A DNA stretch of 64,000 nt, from contig BDGG01000008.1 of the NCBI GenBank assembly GCA_001949185.1, positions 803,648-867,647 on the forward strand. Reading direction: 5' to 3'. Source of the stretch: Ramazzottius varieornatus. Its lineage: Eukaryota; Tardigrada; Eutardigrada; Parachela; Ramazzottiidae. Below the pieces are notes generated by a model, which ran no database searches, was not told the origin of the DNA, and saw only the letters and a program-made list of their open reading frames with translations. Position 1 is the first letter of the stretch, and each line of letters starts with the position of its first letter. Positions 33,908 through 46,200 of this stretch are shown here, one piece after another. Position numbers and translations under genes: made by a program.

Positions 33908-35678
33908 ATGGCAGGCTTCTTCGCTTTCCTGGGACCATTTCAGTCGTCGTTTGCCTTCTTCGGCACGGTGGCAGTGGTGCTTTTCGTGCTGCTGACATGC
34001 TACTTCACGCTGAGGAGTATCTTCGTTTTCTTCCTGGCTGAGACACTGGGGATGACAGTTCCGTTCAAAGAGATGGGAGAATGGGCAGGTATGATTAATG
34101 AGTAGAACTTTTGATCTTGTTTCGACGTTACGGGCTTCGTCTCTGTTCTAGTCGTGACGGGAGCTACAGACGGCATCGGGAAAGGATACGCTTTTGACGT
34201 AAGTTTCAACGAGGAAGTTCATCGAACTGACTGCAGTCCTGTCTGAATGGTTTTCGCTTCCAGTTGGCCCGAAGGGGTTGCAACATCGTCCTGATCAGTC
34301 GAACTTTGGAGAAACTCAAGAATGTCGCCCAAGAAATCGGTAAGTTCATACTCATACTACCCAACCGGAAGTAGACCGGAAGTTTTGTAGATTTAGCTAC
34401 CTATCAAACTGAACGGCATCTTAATCAGTCCTTGTTCTTCCAGAGACCATTTACAACGTACGGACCAAAGTCATCGCCGTCGACTTTACAGCGGACGAGA
34501 GCATCTACGACAAGATCAAGGAAGACTTGGCCGGCCTTGAAATCGGCACCTTAAGTAAGACTGTGTGTCTACTGTTTAAACGAAGTTCACTTCGTCATGT
34601 TCGTTCTCGTTACAGTTAACAATGTCGGTATAGGTTATCCGTATCCTGAGATGTAAGTTTATTGCTCGTGACTTGCCCATATTTTTCTTTCGGCATTGAG
34701 AAATCTTTTCCTACAGGTTCCACAAAGTTCCGGGTGGCGAAGAGTTCTTCGTGCAGATGATCCGATGCAACTGCGTAGCGCAGACTTTGGTACGTCGTAG
34801 AGCCGATAACATCAGTTGAAATTTCAATTTCTTCACTTGGACATTGAGCTGCCTTGCACATTGTTGGGGCTTACGGCAGAAGCTTTTCTTCTAATTCAAC
34901 GAAGTAGATTTTTTCTTTTAGATGACGCGAATAGTTCTTCCACAAATGGTTGCCCGAAAGAAAGGTGTTGTGGTGAACCTCTCGTCGGCAGCCGGTGCGA
35001 ACCCTTATCCAATGTTGGCGGTCTATTCAGCCACTAAAGCCTTCAACGACTTTCTCGGAATGACTTGCGAGCAAGAATACCGCGATACCGGCGTCATTTT
35101 CCAGGTACTTAACCGGACTAATGGTCAATATCATGAGGGAGCTGCCCAAACAAACTCCGCTTGATTGTTTTCCCCGATGGTGCACAGTTTCAGTATTATT
35201 GGCCGAAGGTGTGCGCCACTTGAAACAAAAACGATCTTGTCGAGTTTGTTTGCCCGACCTTGGACCTTTCAGTTCCTGGGTTCTGGATTATAACTCTACT
35301 GTCCGATATTTCAGGTTATCCAGCCGTTCATGGTTGCAACAAATTTGTCCGGAACGAAGAAAACGAACCTTTTCGTGTTGGACGCGAAATCGTATGCTCG
35401 AAGCTGCTTGAACACTGTTGGATGGTTCCCTCGTACTAATGGCCATCCTAGTCACGCAGTCCAGGTATCATGAAATACCAGACTAAGATTCTTAGCTTCC
35501 GATTTTGTTCTGTACGCTGTGGTAAAGAACAGTAGCTCAATTCGCATTTGTTTAGAACTGGATTGTGTCGCACATTCCGGCCATCATTAGAGGGCCGCTG
35601 ATGAAGGCTGGTATGACCAAATTCCGCGAAGCTTCTATCGCCAAGCTCAAGAAGAAAGGCCTATACAAAGGAGAGTAA
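33908..35678 (+). CDS. HSD17B12: Very-long-chain 3-oxoacyl-CoA reductase / 17-beta-HSD 12, 326 aa
   Basis: Nine exons (33908-34088, 34152-34198, 34264-34339, 34444-34554, 34616-34652, 34717-34789, 34922-35104, 35315-35464, 35556-35678), all in phase, give 326 residues (human 312). An N-terminal hydrophobic stretch (FAFFGTVAVVLFVLL) is the ER membrane anchor. The SDR Rossmann motif is VVTGATDGIGKGYA; INNVGIGYPYPE is the NNxG-type motif; VVNLSSAAG holds the catalytic serine and VYSATKAFNDF the YxxxK pair. TKVIAVDFTADESIYDKIK matches the family cofactor and dinucleotide region. The enzyme performs the second step of microsomal fatty-acid elongation, using NADPH, and related enzymes also reduce steroids. 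No clear KKxx retrieval signal is present (C-terminus LYKGE). Intron 7 (210 bp) carries a foldback copy. Confidence 0.95.
35142..35259. repeat. Foldback intron repeat, copy 8 (well preserved)
   Basis: Outer arms GCCCAAACAAACTCCGC and GTCGAGTTTGTTTGCCC pair; the inner right stem is GTGTGCGCCACTTGAAAC. It lies in HSD17B12 intron 35105-35314. Confidence 0.88.
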
Positions 35679-35882
35679 GCCGTCGAGCTTAGACGTACGG
35701 CAAAACATGGCGACTTTCATAAAAAATAGTTCTCTTTGGAAGGGTTCGTGACATATTTCACCATAATACCTTTTCTTTCGGCTAGAAGTCAGTTTTACCG
35801 TTCTTTTCTGGATGTCCTGCTATTAAATACTGTAAGAAGCACTCGTACTCATTTGGCTTCGTGTGCAGAGTTTCTAGCCATT

Positions 35883-36458
35883 TTATGGAAGATCGTTTAC
35901 TTGCTCTTCGAGTTTCCTCACATCCAGCACGCATTCTGAAACAAACTCTAATCTACCGGTCTCACATGGTACTTTAGCAATCTCACAAATTTCGGAAGTA
36001 TCAAAGTTTTCCAGCGGGTGAGAGTTCTCCAAAGACCCAAAAGACTGTTGTCGTCTGCCAGTTTCTCTCGAGCTCGCTTCCGTCCCGGAAGTTGCAGGCT
36101 TCCCGTCATTAGTCTGCCATGTTTGTCTCAGAGGACTCTTCCGGTACAACACTTTTGGGTCCTGTTCCCGCGGGGACTTGTATCCATGTTGGAACAAGAA
36201 GTCCCAAATGATCAAAGCCTTCTCGCAGATACCTCCGTTCTGAGTTTCTCCTTCCTTGTTGATCTGAGTACCTACGGCGCTATTCGGCCGCGGGTCAGTT
36301 GTCTCGCTAGCACAACTGGGCGGTCTGTCACCGTCCGGACTTCCGGTGCTTGTGGGGCTTTTGACTGAGCTTCCGGGTGACCATCGCGGTTGTTCGGACA
36401 TGGGCAGTAACTGTGACAGTTCGACTATCTCCACGCGCTTGACAGTTACATCAGGCAT
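35883..36458 (-). CDS. Unrecognised Ser/Pro-rich protein, possibly 3' exon of a larger gene
   Basis: An open frame of 191 codons from the ATG of MPDVTVKRVEIVELSQLLPM to the stop at 35883; the frame stays open upstream to a possible acceptor near 36512 (TTGAACAG). The middle is rich in Ser, Pro, Thr and Asp (SSVKSPTSTGSPDGD), with one hydrophobic-aromatic patch (ALIIWDFLFQHGY) and an acidic C-terminus. I see no known domain. Whether it is a gene of its own or the last exon of the one upstream at 36801-37678 is unclear; their phases do not join directly. Confidence 0.4.
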   Translation of the reverse strand: MPDVTVKRVEIVELSQLLPMSEQPRWSPGSSVKSPTSTGSPDGDRPPSCASETTDPRPNSAVGTQINKEGETQNGGICEKALIIWDFLFQHGYKSPREQDPKVLYRKSPLRQTWQTNDGKPATSGTEASSRETGRRQQSFGSLENSHPLENFDTSEICEIAKVPCETGRLEFVSECVLDVRKLEEQVNDLP

Positions 36459-36800
36459 GGGCAAGCTTCCTTTTTGACATTGTTCATTTTCTTCTTCCGT
36501 CTCAAGATTACTGTTCAAAAAATCTCAACTGTATTTATTTCTCACAACACAACATAAAGTTGCCAAGGTCCAAAAGCAGGAAAATAAAAAGGTAACTTTT
36601 ACGCCTTTCTATCGAAGTTTCAAACATGAAATCATACCTGGATGATCATATGAACGCATTCCAAATACACAAAACGGCGAAACAAGATAACCACAGCGAA
36701 GTTTGAAAACCAAATTTTGCGAGGAGTATACGCGGTTTTTCCCAGGAAAATCACATATTGAACGTCATTGAGTGGCTCATCGCTCTGAGAGAAAAAGACG

Positions 36801-37678
36801 TTATTCAACCATTTCTGAACGTAGATTCTTCACTTCCGGTCCTTCGTTCTTCTTCCCAACCTCCACTTGCTGCTTTCCGTCCGTCGAGCTTTCCATTTCT
36901 CTCTTCTTGTCAGCCTGGTTTGAGATCTCCACCACGCCTCTTTTCTCTCCAACTTCTTGATTTCCAATAGGCCCTAAACAAAAATGAGCGTACAATAACT
37001 GAGACCTGGGTAAATGATTTAAACCAGATTGATTTCCCAAGTGGCGCTCACGTTCGGCCAGCAACAACGTAAACGTGCGCCAGTTGAGAGGACGATCTCG
37101 TTCGGTTCATTCGACCACGTCCCATCTGGTCAACCCAAAACTGGAGCCAAAATTAATATTCAGATACGTATGGTGAGATACCCACCCTGGTTGTTTTTGC
37201 CTTCCACCGCCAGTACGAGACCTTCCGGGTCAGTAGGTACATTATTCACCATTTCCCTGGCCACGTCAATTTTGCCTGGCTTCACATCGATGCCTTTCGA
37301 ATCTGGCAACTCGACTTCCTTGGGTGTATTGAGGTTTATTTCTTTGATTTCTCCTGCTCGTCCGAGGTTGATTTCTGCCTCCTTTGGTGTACGGGCCAAG
37401 GTTTCTCCGAGCACTCTTCCAAGTCCGCTTTCTGCTTGCGTTCCAAGACCGGACACTGTTTCGACCGTCATACTTTGTGTCAGTGTGTTTTCCATGACGG
37501 CGCCACTTTCTTCGACTCCAGTTGCTCTGATCATTCGGGCAGCTGATTTGAGCACCGTTTCCCCTTCATCAGACAGCAACGTCCTGGAAGGAAACACAGG
37601 ACATGAAAATCGATACGGGAAATTCCCTGGAAAGTCGTGCACTTACTTTGCAGCCACTTGAACAGCCCTTATAGCCAT
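36801..37678 (-). CDS. Unrecognised charged protein, three exons, 200 aa
   Basis: Exons 37678-37647, 37583-37186 and 36973-36801 agree in phase and give 200 residues from MAIRAVQVAAK to a Glu-rich end. The chain is hydrophilic and helix-prone (GETVLKSAARMIRATG; then Glu/Lys-rich repeats such as EIKEINL and KEVELPDSKGID), with no membrane segment. No family recognised. An alternative donor inside exon 3 could add a downstream exon (36637-36780) encoding a hydrophobic FAVVILFRRFVYLEC stretch; I could not decide. The second intron carries a foldback repeat. Confidence 0.5.
37015..37110. repeat. Foldback intron repeat, copy 9
   Basis: Arms CCCAAGTGGCGCTCACGTTC and AACGTGCGCCAGTTGAG, in the 212-bp intron 36974-37185. 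Confidence 0.83.
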
Positions 37679-39516
37679 CGTCAGATTTGATGATGAGACG
37701 ATGTCGTCTACCAGGCTAACTCCGCTCCTAACTCTTCAGTAAGTCCACTCAAGAACCCTCTATCGCATGGGGAGCGAAGACTAAAGCACAAAGCTGCTTA
37801 TGATATTACGGTTCAGAATCTTCAGAAGGGCAGTTCAGCAAGAATAACAATGACGGGAATCCAGAATTCGGGTAGACTTCCTCGCGTAAAATCTAGACTC
37901 CAGAAATCCTGATAGTTGTAGTGTCCCAGGTTTGCAGGCGACGCGAAGGTGCGGAACGGCAGAGATGGTAATGAATGGAAATCCCAGACAGCATACGATT
38001 TGATCAGTGAGTGATCCAAAAGTAAACAAACCATTCCGTTGCCAACATTGGCCCAACAACAAGCAAAGAACTCCCCCAAGGGCAGCCCAGTCAAAGAGCT
38101 GACTGGATGACCTCTGTCCAATCATTCAACATTTTTATTCCATAATCCGCCGGATTCTGTGTTTCATGATCCATCAAAAATCAAGGACATATTTCGCCCC
38201 ATCGAACTCAAGAGTTTGAGTGCGCTTCCTTTGAGGCTGACGACACCTTCTGGAAGGTGCAGCTCCACGCGCAGCCAGCACATCGTAGTTTGGCCAGTTG
38301 GGGTTGGCGCAGAAACAGTGCCAGGTGAGGCATACTTGAAAGCGCGCTGGTTGACGTGGGCAATGTACGGATAATGGCATTGGCCAATTGTCCTATTCGC
38401 CAGCTTAACTAATTTTACTCTCGGAGTACCTTGAATGTCACCGAGATTTTTGGCGGCGATTTTGTCCCATTTCGATGTGTCTCGAAGTCCACGTTTACGA
38501 AGGTACTATTGTGTCGAGCTCGTACAGTTGCAGTAGTGCCGAATCTATTTCCGACTTTTCCTACTATTGCGTTATTCCGGGCTCTAGAGTCTGCAAGCAG
38601 TGGAGTCACTGGAGTGGTCTGCTGGAATCTCTACTCAGGGAGAATCAAAGAACCGGTCTACGCAAAGCCTGTGTTTCGAGATGGACCCCAGCAAGACACC
38701 GATGGAGTTCGACAGGAAACTGACGTGGACTGTGGAAGGACTTTGGCGGGATGATTGGGAAAGCAGGAGACCAAATACAGGTACCGCGTTTAATCATCAG
38801 GTTCCACTCTGGCGAAAAACCACACGCGCAAGACGGTTTCGACGTATGGAATGCTCCGCATGCTGCGGCTTGCTGAATATTAGTTTGAGGAAATCCTGGA
38901 GCAAAACGATGACATCGACACGGTGGTGTTGAGTGGGCTTGACTTTACTTACCTTAGTCATGAGTCTAACTTGAGAATGTTCGATGGAGCGCCTCGTTGG
39001 CCAGCAAGGATGACGATTGTCCTCCACAAACGTCTTTTCTACCTCGCATCTTGGTTCGCAGTTTCCGCGACCGGAAGTTCCCATCTCTCCCTTGAAGGCA
39101 TGGCTTTCTCGCATCGAAATGTTTCACGGCCATATTCCGCTGTAAGTCCCTTATGTTGCTGCTGTGGTTGACGAAGGTTTGACGGGTAGAGAGCAACAAG
39201 TGAGGCTCTTTTGCGAGTTGGCAAACTCGCGATGTTTTTGGTCGTTCCCTCCTGTAGTCTCTCCTGAATGACTACCCTTCGGACGATCCTGCCGTTCTTG
39301 CGGTAACGGATGCTAAAGCGGGATTTTCGGCGAAGTTCGGCAAGCCATTAATGCCACCTGCAAACCGACAAGTATCGCCATGCTGTTGGAGCAATTTCGC
39401 CTCCATACGAGGTGGATCGTGTTGTCATTAACACCGAACATTTTGGTTTTTGAAGTCGTAGTTCACGAACGCCACTGTCTGCTATCGCTTTACCGCGAGG
39501 GTTCGAGCGGGTTCTG
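37679..39516. other. Region with coding-like fragments, no complete gene
   Basis: Several stretches look coding but do not join: on minus at 37822-38100 a Phe/Leu-rich frame ending FWIPVIVILAELPF; on plus at 38690-38780 a frame ending NTG|GT; on plus at about 38880-39060 after an ATTAG acceptor (FEEILEQNDDIDTVVLSGLD); on plus near 39276-39350 (DDPAVLAVTDAKAGFSAKFG). Stops interrupt them and I recognise no family. It may be a decayed gene or an intron-rich gene I failed to trace. Confidence 0.4.
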
Positions 39517-41917
39517 CTAATTTGCCGGATCTTGTTGATCGTAGGATACGCATAAGTAAAGAACAAGGAAGACAGTTAGGATTGCCAGAGTAAAAACGGT
39601 CAAGAGGATCCTATCCATGGTCACTGCCACCATATTTTGCCACGAAGTGGTCAGCTCATGTACATATTGCAGGTGAGTTATCCTCCGTTCGCTCTTGTCA
39701 ATCATTTCACAAACAGAGTTCAAAATCTTGCTCAAACGTTTCTCGAATACATCTAGGTCTGTCCGATAGTGATTGAGGAACTTCGGTGCTGCGGACTGCT
39801 GGAACCCATGCCTTCCTCGTCGGAGGGGACTCGTCACCTTCTTTAATGGAGATGCCGGTTTCGGGCGAGTACGTTCCCCGAAGTGTCTGTTGAAATCTTT
39901 GTTGTCCAGATCCTCACGGACCAAGTCTGTTCTTTCGTTTACAGGGTTCTCCAGTGACGTTGACCGCACCAGTTCAACGGGGACTTTCTTCTTGAACAAC
40001 GATAAGAGCTTGAGCACTGCCGGAAGCTTCTGTCCTCGAGAGCCTCGATAGTGTAAGTTGAGAGTCCACACTTGTACTCCGGTAGCCAAGCTCACGAAGA
40101 GCATACTGATGACGTAGTAGAGAGCTGTTATGGATGGAAACAGCACAAGTGTTTATCTTCGATGATTCTTGAATATTTCTGTACTCTTTTTGCAGATTGG
40201 AACTTACAGATGAGCGGGATGTTCAAGGCCGTCGGTGGCATCACTTCACCGACAGTGAAAAAGAACAAGACCAAGGAAAGAAGAACCTAGAAAGGTAGAC
40301 CATTTCAGCCTTTGATTGGATTTTGGACAAGAAAAATGGGAGTCGACAGACAAACTCGAGCGCGTTCTGTTTTACGATGTGGCGCACGGCTTCGGTGTTT
40401 TCGATCAGAAGGGTGCGTCACTTGATAAAACGATGGTTGTCGAGTTTTTCTGCAGAGGTTCCAGATGATACACTTGTGAAGTCGTACCTTGATATCCAGG
40501 AATACTTTTTCAGAGCATTCTCCGGGAAGGACGAATCCCAGAAGGACGAAGAAAGTGGCTCCAAAGCAGGGTATCAGGTATGTGAAGACATAGAATAATG
40601 GTCTTCTGCGCATCACCAATGAGATAGTTATCTGTGGATGGGGAGCCGTTCCTGAGAAAGTACAGTAATTACGTCCAGTGATAGACGTAAATTGATTTAG
40701 ATTGCTGTACTATGGAGCGTAGATGCTTACGGATAGTCGATCTATTGTAGACAACGAGGTCGGTGTGAGCTGTCATCGACATGAGGTCCCATTCGCCGCT
40801 CCTGACATACGAGCTGAGGTCTCCGTCCGCTGTGATGAGCATCAGGTTGAGTTCGTCCGCATTGTAAGTCCAACTCGCAAACTGTAAATCACGTAAGCTG
40901 TAGACATCGATACTTCATTGGAAAGTCAAGTCTTAGCGTATAGAAGAGCTTCGAGGACCTTCAGCTGGCATTTCTGCTGGTCAAAGGGGAAGTTTCGAAC
41001 GTCCAGCTCGCAGGTACTTTTGAAGATGCTGGATATTAGCCAGGTAACATTCCTAAAAGTACGATACTTCGATATGATGATATGTATGATATTGATGCAG
41101 AGACAAAAAAGCAGTTATTTCATGTTGACTCTGTATATCCATGGTAGTGGAAACTCCTACGAAAATTTACTAACCCGGTGTGATGGAGTATGACATTAGT
41201 GCTGATCGACCTCTGATAATACGCCGCATCTGCTCTGTAACGTCAAAACGGGTTAGTTATCTTTTATCCAAAGTTACCTCGCATGGGGACTAACGTGTTG
41301 AACAGGAGAATGTCGGGTTTCCAGATTTTCTCAACAGGGACAAGGAGTTGTGTTAGATTTTCAAATTGAACGGGATCCCACTTTAGCTTGTCGTCGACCC
41401 ACATCAGGTTCAGCCAGCAGTTCGTTGTCAAAATTTGGTAGCGCTCATCCTGCAAGATTAATGGTTTGGCTTACAGACCACTGCCAATTCTATCAAGAGT
41501 TATCCAATGTAAAACGAGTACGAAAGTACAGCGGTGAAGTCCTACCAAGCTTATAATCTGAGTAAGGGCCACGCCGAAAGTCACCGGAAGTATGTTTTTG
41601 TCCTGATGTCTCGGCCGTATATCCTTGTTGTATCCTATACACCGTAGAATGGCCAGATAGGTAAGAGGTGACCCAACGTCCTTCGCTCTAGTCATGGAAA
41701 TACAACAGACTACAAACCTATGAGAATTTGTCGTTCCAACCTGTCTTCCAGGAGCCATGTTTTGTTAGGGGAAACAGTCCGAGGCAAACAAGCTAAAATG
41801 AAGTCTTAAAATAGAAAAGTCGTAAGCTGCTGTTTACTAATTATTTTTCGACCACCTACCGATAAAAATAAGCCATCCTATGAGCGGAAGATCGAAGTCG
41901 GGACCACAGAAGAACAT
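39517..41917 (-). CDS. Nicotinic acetylcholine receptor, non-alpha subunit with atypical pore, 510 aa
   Basis: Ten exons (41917-41860, 41792-41718, 41634-41546, 41449-41295, 41234-41175, 41052-40959, 40881-40731, 40651-40488, 40286-40208, 40124-39517), all in phase, give 510 residues. An N-terminal signal peptide (FDLPLIGWLIFIG) is followed by the N-helix (LLEDRLERQILIGYNKDIRP), loop regions (NLMWVDDKLKWDP), the Cys-loop CELDVRNFPFDQQKC with exactly 13 residues between cysteines, TM1 after [18 protein letters not shown]2, TM3, a long cytoplasmic loop and TM4. Loop C (LVVYNRSTI) lacks the vicinal cysteine pair, so this is a non-alpha subunit. The TM2 start SEKVFLDIK then VLLSL puts Phe at 2', Asp at 4' and Lys at 6', unlike the usual small polar residues. 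It forms part of a pentameric cation channel at synapses or other membranes. Confidence 0.93.
40348..40452. repeat. Foldback intron repeat, copy 10
   Basis: Outer arms GACAAACTCGAGCGCG and GTTGTCGAGTTTTTC; inner stem GATGTGGCGCACGGC with GGGTGCGTCACTTG. It lies in the 201-bp intron 40287-40487. Confidence 0.85.
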
Positions 41918-43298
41918 GACGTAACATCCAAACAAAAATGGCGGCAGGTTTGCGGTCTGCACATAAGTTAGAAGCTGTCAGCGGATGTGCAGGCCATTAG
42001 CAATACAAGCAAACTGCTAGCTAGAGTAAATAATTACGCATCCCCAGGCTTGTGGGCAAAAACCAGGTTTTATCCGGTCGTTAAGCACAACTTTCCATGT
42101 AACCACATGTCTGATTGGATTTGATGGTGTTTTCCGGGGACTCACGTACATACATGCTCAGATGTTTGCTGGCTTTGCTGGTTAGCCAGGGAAATCACAG
42201 GCTGCCTGGACCGGATGGGCGTGTCCGCGCCATCCGACAGCCGATTCCGGGAGCTGATGACTCCAATCAAAATATGCTTCGAGGTCCTCCAGAAGCGATC
42301 CTTGTGTACTATAACAAGCTTGTCCACTAAATATATGTCCTAACGCTGCAGAGAGACCAAAGGGAGGAACCAGAGAACCATGACAGTTCCGCACTCCAGC
42401 TTCATTTCCGATTCTTTTCAATCACTATCCTCTGGTGGATGTCAGTCGATCTTCTATTCATTGCAAGTGCACTACATATAACCGATGAGGGCAGTAATGT
42501 GTCATCAGTCAACATCAAGTTCATCATCTGCAAGCACACTTCATTATCACGACTTCCCGCTCACTTTCTTATACATATCCAAACTGGCGCACAGCGAGAA
42601 GTGCGAGCTTTCCCGGGCCGTCGTACGTCATGGGTCTTTCTTGCTTTTACGGGTACGAGTACTGAGTACACTATATGTGGACCACGCGCATAACGAAGTT
42701 AGCGTCTAACTAGGCCCAAACGAGGTCCTACAAGAATCTGCTGGGGAGCTAGTGGCAGCATCAAGGGATTTAGTGGGCTGAGAAATCGTAGCGTAACACA
42801 GCAGGACGTTGATCAATAAACGTTCAATTTACCAATCTGCAAATGGAAATTAACTTGATAATGGAGTCGGTCGGTCGCTTTTTCATCCAGACGGGACTCG
42901 CGGCTTGGGCGTGGCCGAGAAAGTTGCCGACAGCCACGGTCCAATTTGTCGTCTGGCTCCATGAGTCACTAACTGGTATACAGTAATCTAGCTGCTAGTA
43001 TACTTCGCGGAAAATGACCAAAGCTGTAACTGGCGGACTGAGCGATGATTCCCTACGTACGGCGAGCATCTTCAATCAGAGGTCACGGATTGGTCCTAGC
43101 GCAACTGAACGTCGTCGCGAACATACGGTAACATTTTCGCAGTTTGATCAGTGTACTTTTTGTCAAGAATTCCTACAACCGTTCCATTCACAATCACAAT
43201 AGAATCCAACACTGGCTTCCAGGATGCACTGAGCAAAAACTTAGTTGTGAGTTTCCGGTACTGACGCCTTCATATTCTATACAGAGGCAAATAATTTC
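41918..43298. other. Intergenic between the two receptor genes, no supported gene
   Basis: Promoter side of the non-alpha gene and 3' side of the alpha7-like gene. ORFs of 60-84 codons are present but have no motif or consistent splicing. Confidence 0.55.
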
Positions 43299-46200
43299 TC
43301 ACTTCAATCGAGCGTGTGGGGCGGTGAAAAAGATATAGAAGGTAAAAAAGAAGGTAGCCGCAAGAAAGAGAAGTAGGAGAAACCTATCGAGGACTAAGGC
43401 CAGTTCTTGCCACTCCAAGCACAAACTGTCCTTCACATCCTGCTGCGACAGCCTCATCTCGTTCCTCTCGATCGACTGATACACCTTATTCAGTACACGA
43501 AGGAACTGTCTTTCAAAAGTGTCCAGGAAAGGATGGTTAAAGTTGTCTTCCGGTTGATAGTGCTCTTGTGCAAGCGGGACTGTATCGGGCTTGGTGCCTC
43601 GTGGATCGCGCTGGTTCAGCAGGGCCGATCCGTTAGGCTGAAGGTGCCTGTACTCCGAGGCTTGATACGTACCCCGGTTTTGGTTGGAAATGGACATGCG
43701 CGTAGCTGGACGCATGAAGGCGTCGTCTGCTGGTGTCGTTACGGCATGCTGACGGTACTGCTTGGAGGATCCGTCGATGTGGATGCACAGGACAGGCGCC
43801 ATGTATCCCAGGACGAAAGTTTTCATGAACTGAGGCACTTTCTGACCTCGCGAACCACGATGGTGCATGTTGAGAGTGAGGACCTGTAGGCTTTGACTCA
43901 ACCATGACAAATATTTGGGAAGCCGGCAAACGAAACATGCAAGATACTTCAAGTGGCGCATGCTACAGGCCAATCACAATGGAGGCATGCGCCACTTGAG
44001 GTAACGATATGCAAGAGTACGTTTCGTTTGCCCATGTTGTTTTCTTTTAGACACTAATGCATTTTCGTCCCATGTTTTAGTTGTTGGTTACCTGCACTGC
44101 AGTGGCCAGCGCCACCAAGAAGATCGTGACTCCATAATACAAAGCTACGCGTACAAACGTGTTTCAGTTCGAGGTAATCAAGAGCGATTTGCGGGGAGTA
44201 ACGTACCAATTAGCGGAAGGGCGTCCGCAGTGGGCGGCATGCTTTCTCCAACCTATATTTGACAGGCTTTAGCTCGAGGCTGGACATTATCGAGGTCCAT
44301 ACGCTTCGTAAACACCGTTATTCTTGGTTCATAAGTTTCGAGAGCTTACCATCATGAGGAACACGGTCATGGATAGAAGAGTCGTAATACCCAGCGTAAC
44401 CTAAAAGACTGTTTTGGTGACACCTTCCATCTTCATGTAACCCAGAAACACTTGCCGCACTTCACACTTACCTTTTCACCCGACTCGCTGGGCGTGTAAA
44501 ATCCCAAAAAAGCTAGCACGGTGATGAGAGCACAAGGCATCAGGTAGTTGAACACGTAAAACAAGGGACGTCTTCGGATGATCAGGTTGATAGTTATGTC
44601 AGGATAGGGTTCAGCGCCTAAAATATAACCACATCATTATGGGCGAACTTTTTCGCCGGACACGCTGGGAAAGACAGATGAGCTTACAGCATGAGTAGAA
44701 AACCACGTTCCGCTTGGCCGTCCTGTAATGACTTTCTCGTCAGATTCGTTCAGTACGCAACTCTAAACAAATCTAAAAAAACGCTTACATGTTAATTAGA
44801 TTCCACTCGCAGCTGGGCACGTAATTGCTGACATCTCCGACTTCGGTAGGAATCACCAGGTCCTAAAATGCAGTTCATCTGTAACCCCTCGTTCGTAGAG
44901 TCACAAGAGTGAAATCAACGGATACCCCTAGGGACTGTTTACCCTGAAAAACGGTGAAAACTTACCACTTTGTATCCATCGTAGGTCCATGAGGCTACAT
45001 GGAGAAATACAGCAAAATAAGCGTCAGCCGAGTGACGTCATCGCGGAACAGCGATCTCGTGACCGTCAGCTTTCAGACCAGGGAGCAACTCCTTACCGAA
45101 CTGCAGAAGAAAAAAGCCCAAGTCGCTACACAGTACTTTCGTATCAATCATTCATCCATTGTTCGTATGAATAAGGCAGTTTGATTAATGAAATAGTAAA
45201 ATTGATGATGGCTTTCGCGTAAGTCTGCCTTCCAGTCTAATTGTGGGATTTCAGCATCTTGCATGACTTCTACACTGGACAAAAATTTTCCCACAGACAG
45301 TCACTGCAAAGTGCAAAGACAAAGAGCTTTACACCCACCTTGAGGCTACAGTTTTGCTGATCAAATGGAAAGTATCGGACATCTGCAAAGGACTAAGTGA
45401 TTTCTAACGGGAGAACCCAAATAGCATCCCAAACAGTTGGACATCAAACAGCACAGTCAGTGATCCCTTACCAATTTCACACGAGCTCCGAAAGATCGTA
45501 GTAGCCAACCACGTCACATTGCTACAAAGCCAAAGCATTCGAGATGACAAAACTTAAGATTACAGCAGGATGACCTGATTTGAATACCCGTCGAACTGGA
45601 CGATCGCATTTGTGCTGATGATCTTATGATAGTAGTCCGAGTCCGCACTATGAAGAAAAATTTCTCAGTCAAATACCCATGATGGAATCGATAGCGGGTT
45701 GCGGTTATCGGAAAGTAAGGGAGACTTACTTGTTGTACAAAAGGAGATCTGTAACAAGACCAAAATTATATGCAGACCCGGAAGTGATATGAAACGTTTG
45801 GTGCTACGACAGTCTGGTATGCGTGCGTCTGGTGAAGCTGCGTACCTGGCTTCCATATTTTCTCCGATGGTATCCTTATGGTGGTGATATTTCCAAAGTC
45901 GGCCGGATTCCATTTGAGGTTGTTGTCCATCCAGACTTGATTAAGCCAGCAACTGCAACAGCGGCTGTTTAACCCGGAGGACCCAAAGCAACGTCACCGT
46001 ATCTTGCCCGTTTCTACAACCCATCACTTACTTGGTAGTCATGATCTGATTTTTCTCGTCCTGAAGCAACAGAAGACTTCAATAAGCGTCGATCTTGTTT
46101 AATTTGCGAGATGGCGCATTATGCTCTTCTTTCTCCTAAGTCAGTATCGATCTCAGGTAAAGTCCACATCGACCGCGTGCCTTCGACCGGTAAGAATAAT

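Noticed and set aside
43407-43889. Plus-strand ORF of 160 codons
   Set aside because: Antisense shadow of the last exon of the alpha7-like receptor gene.
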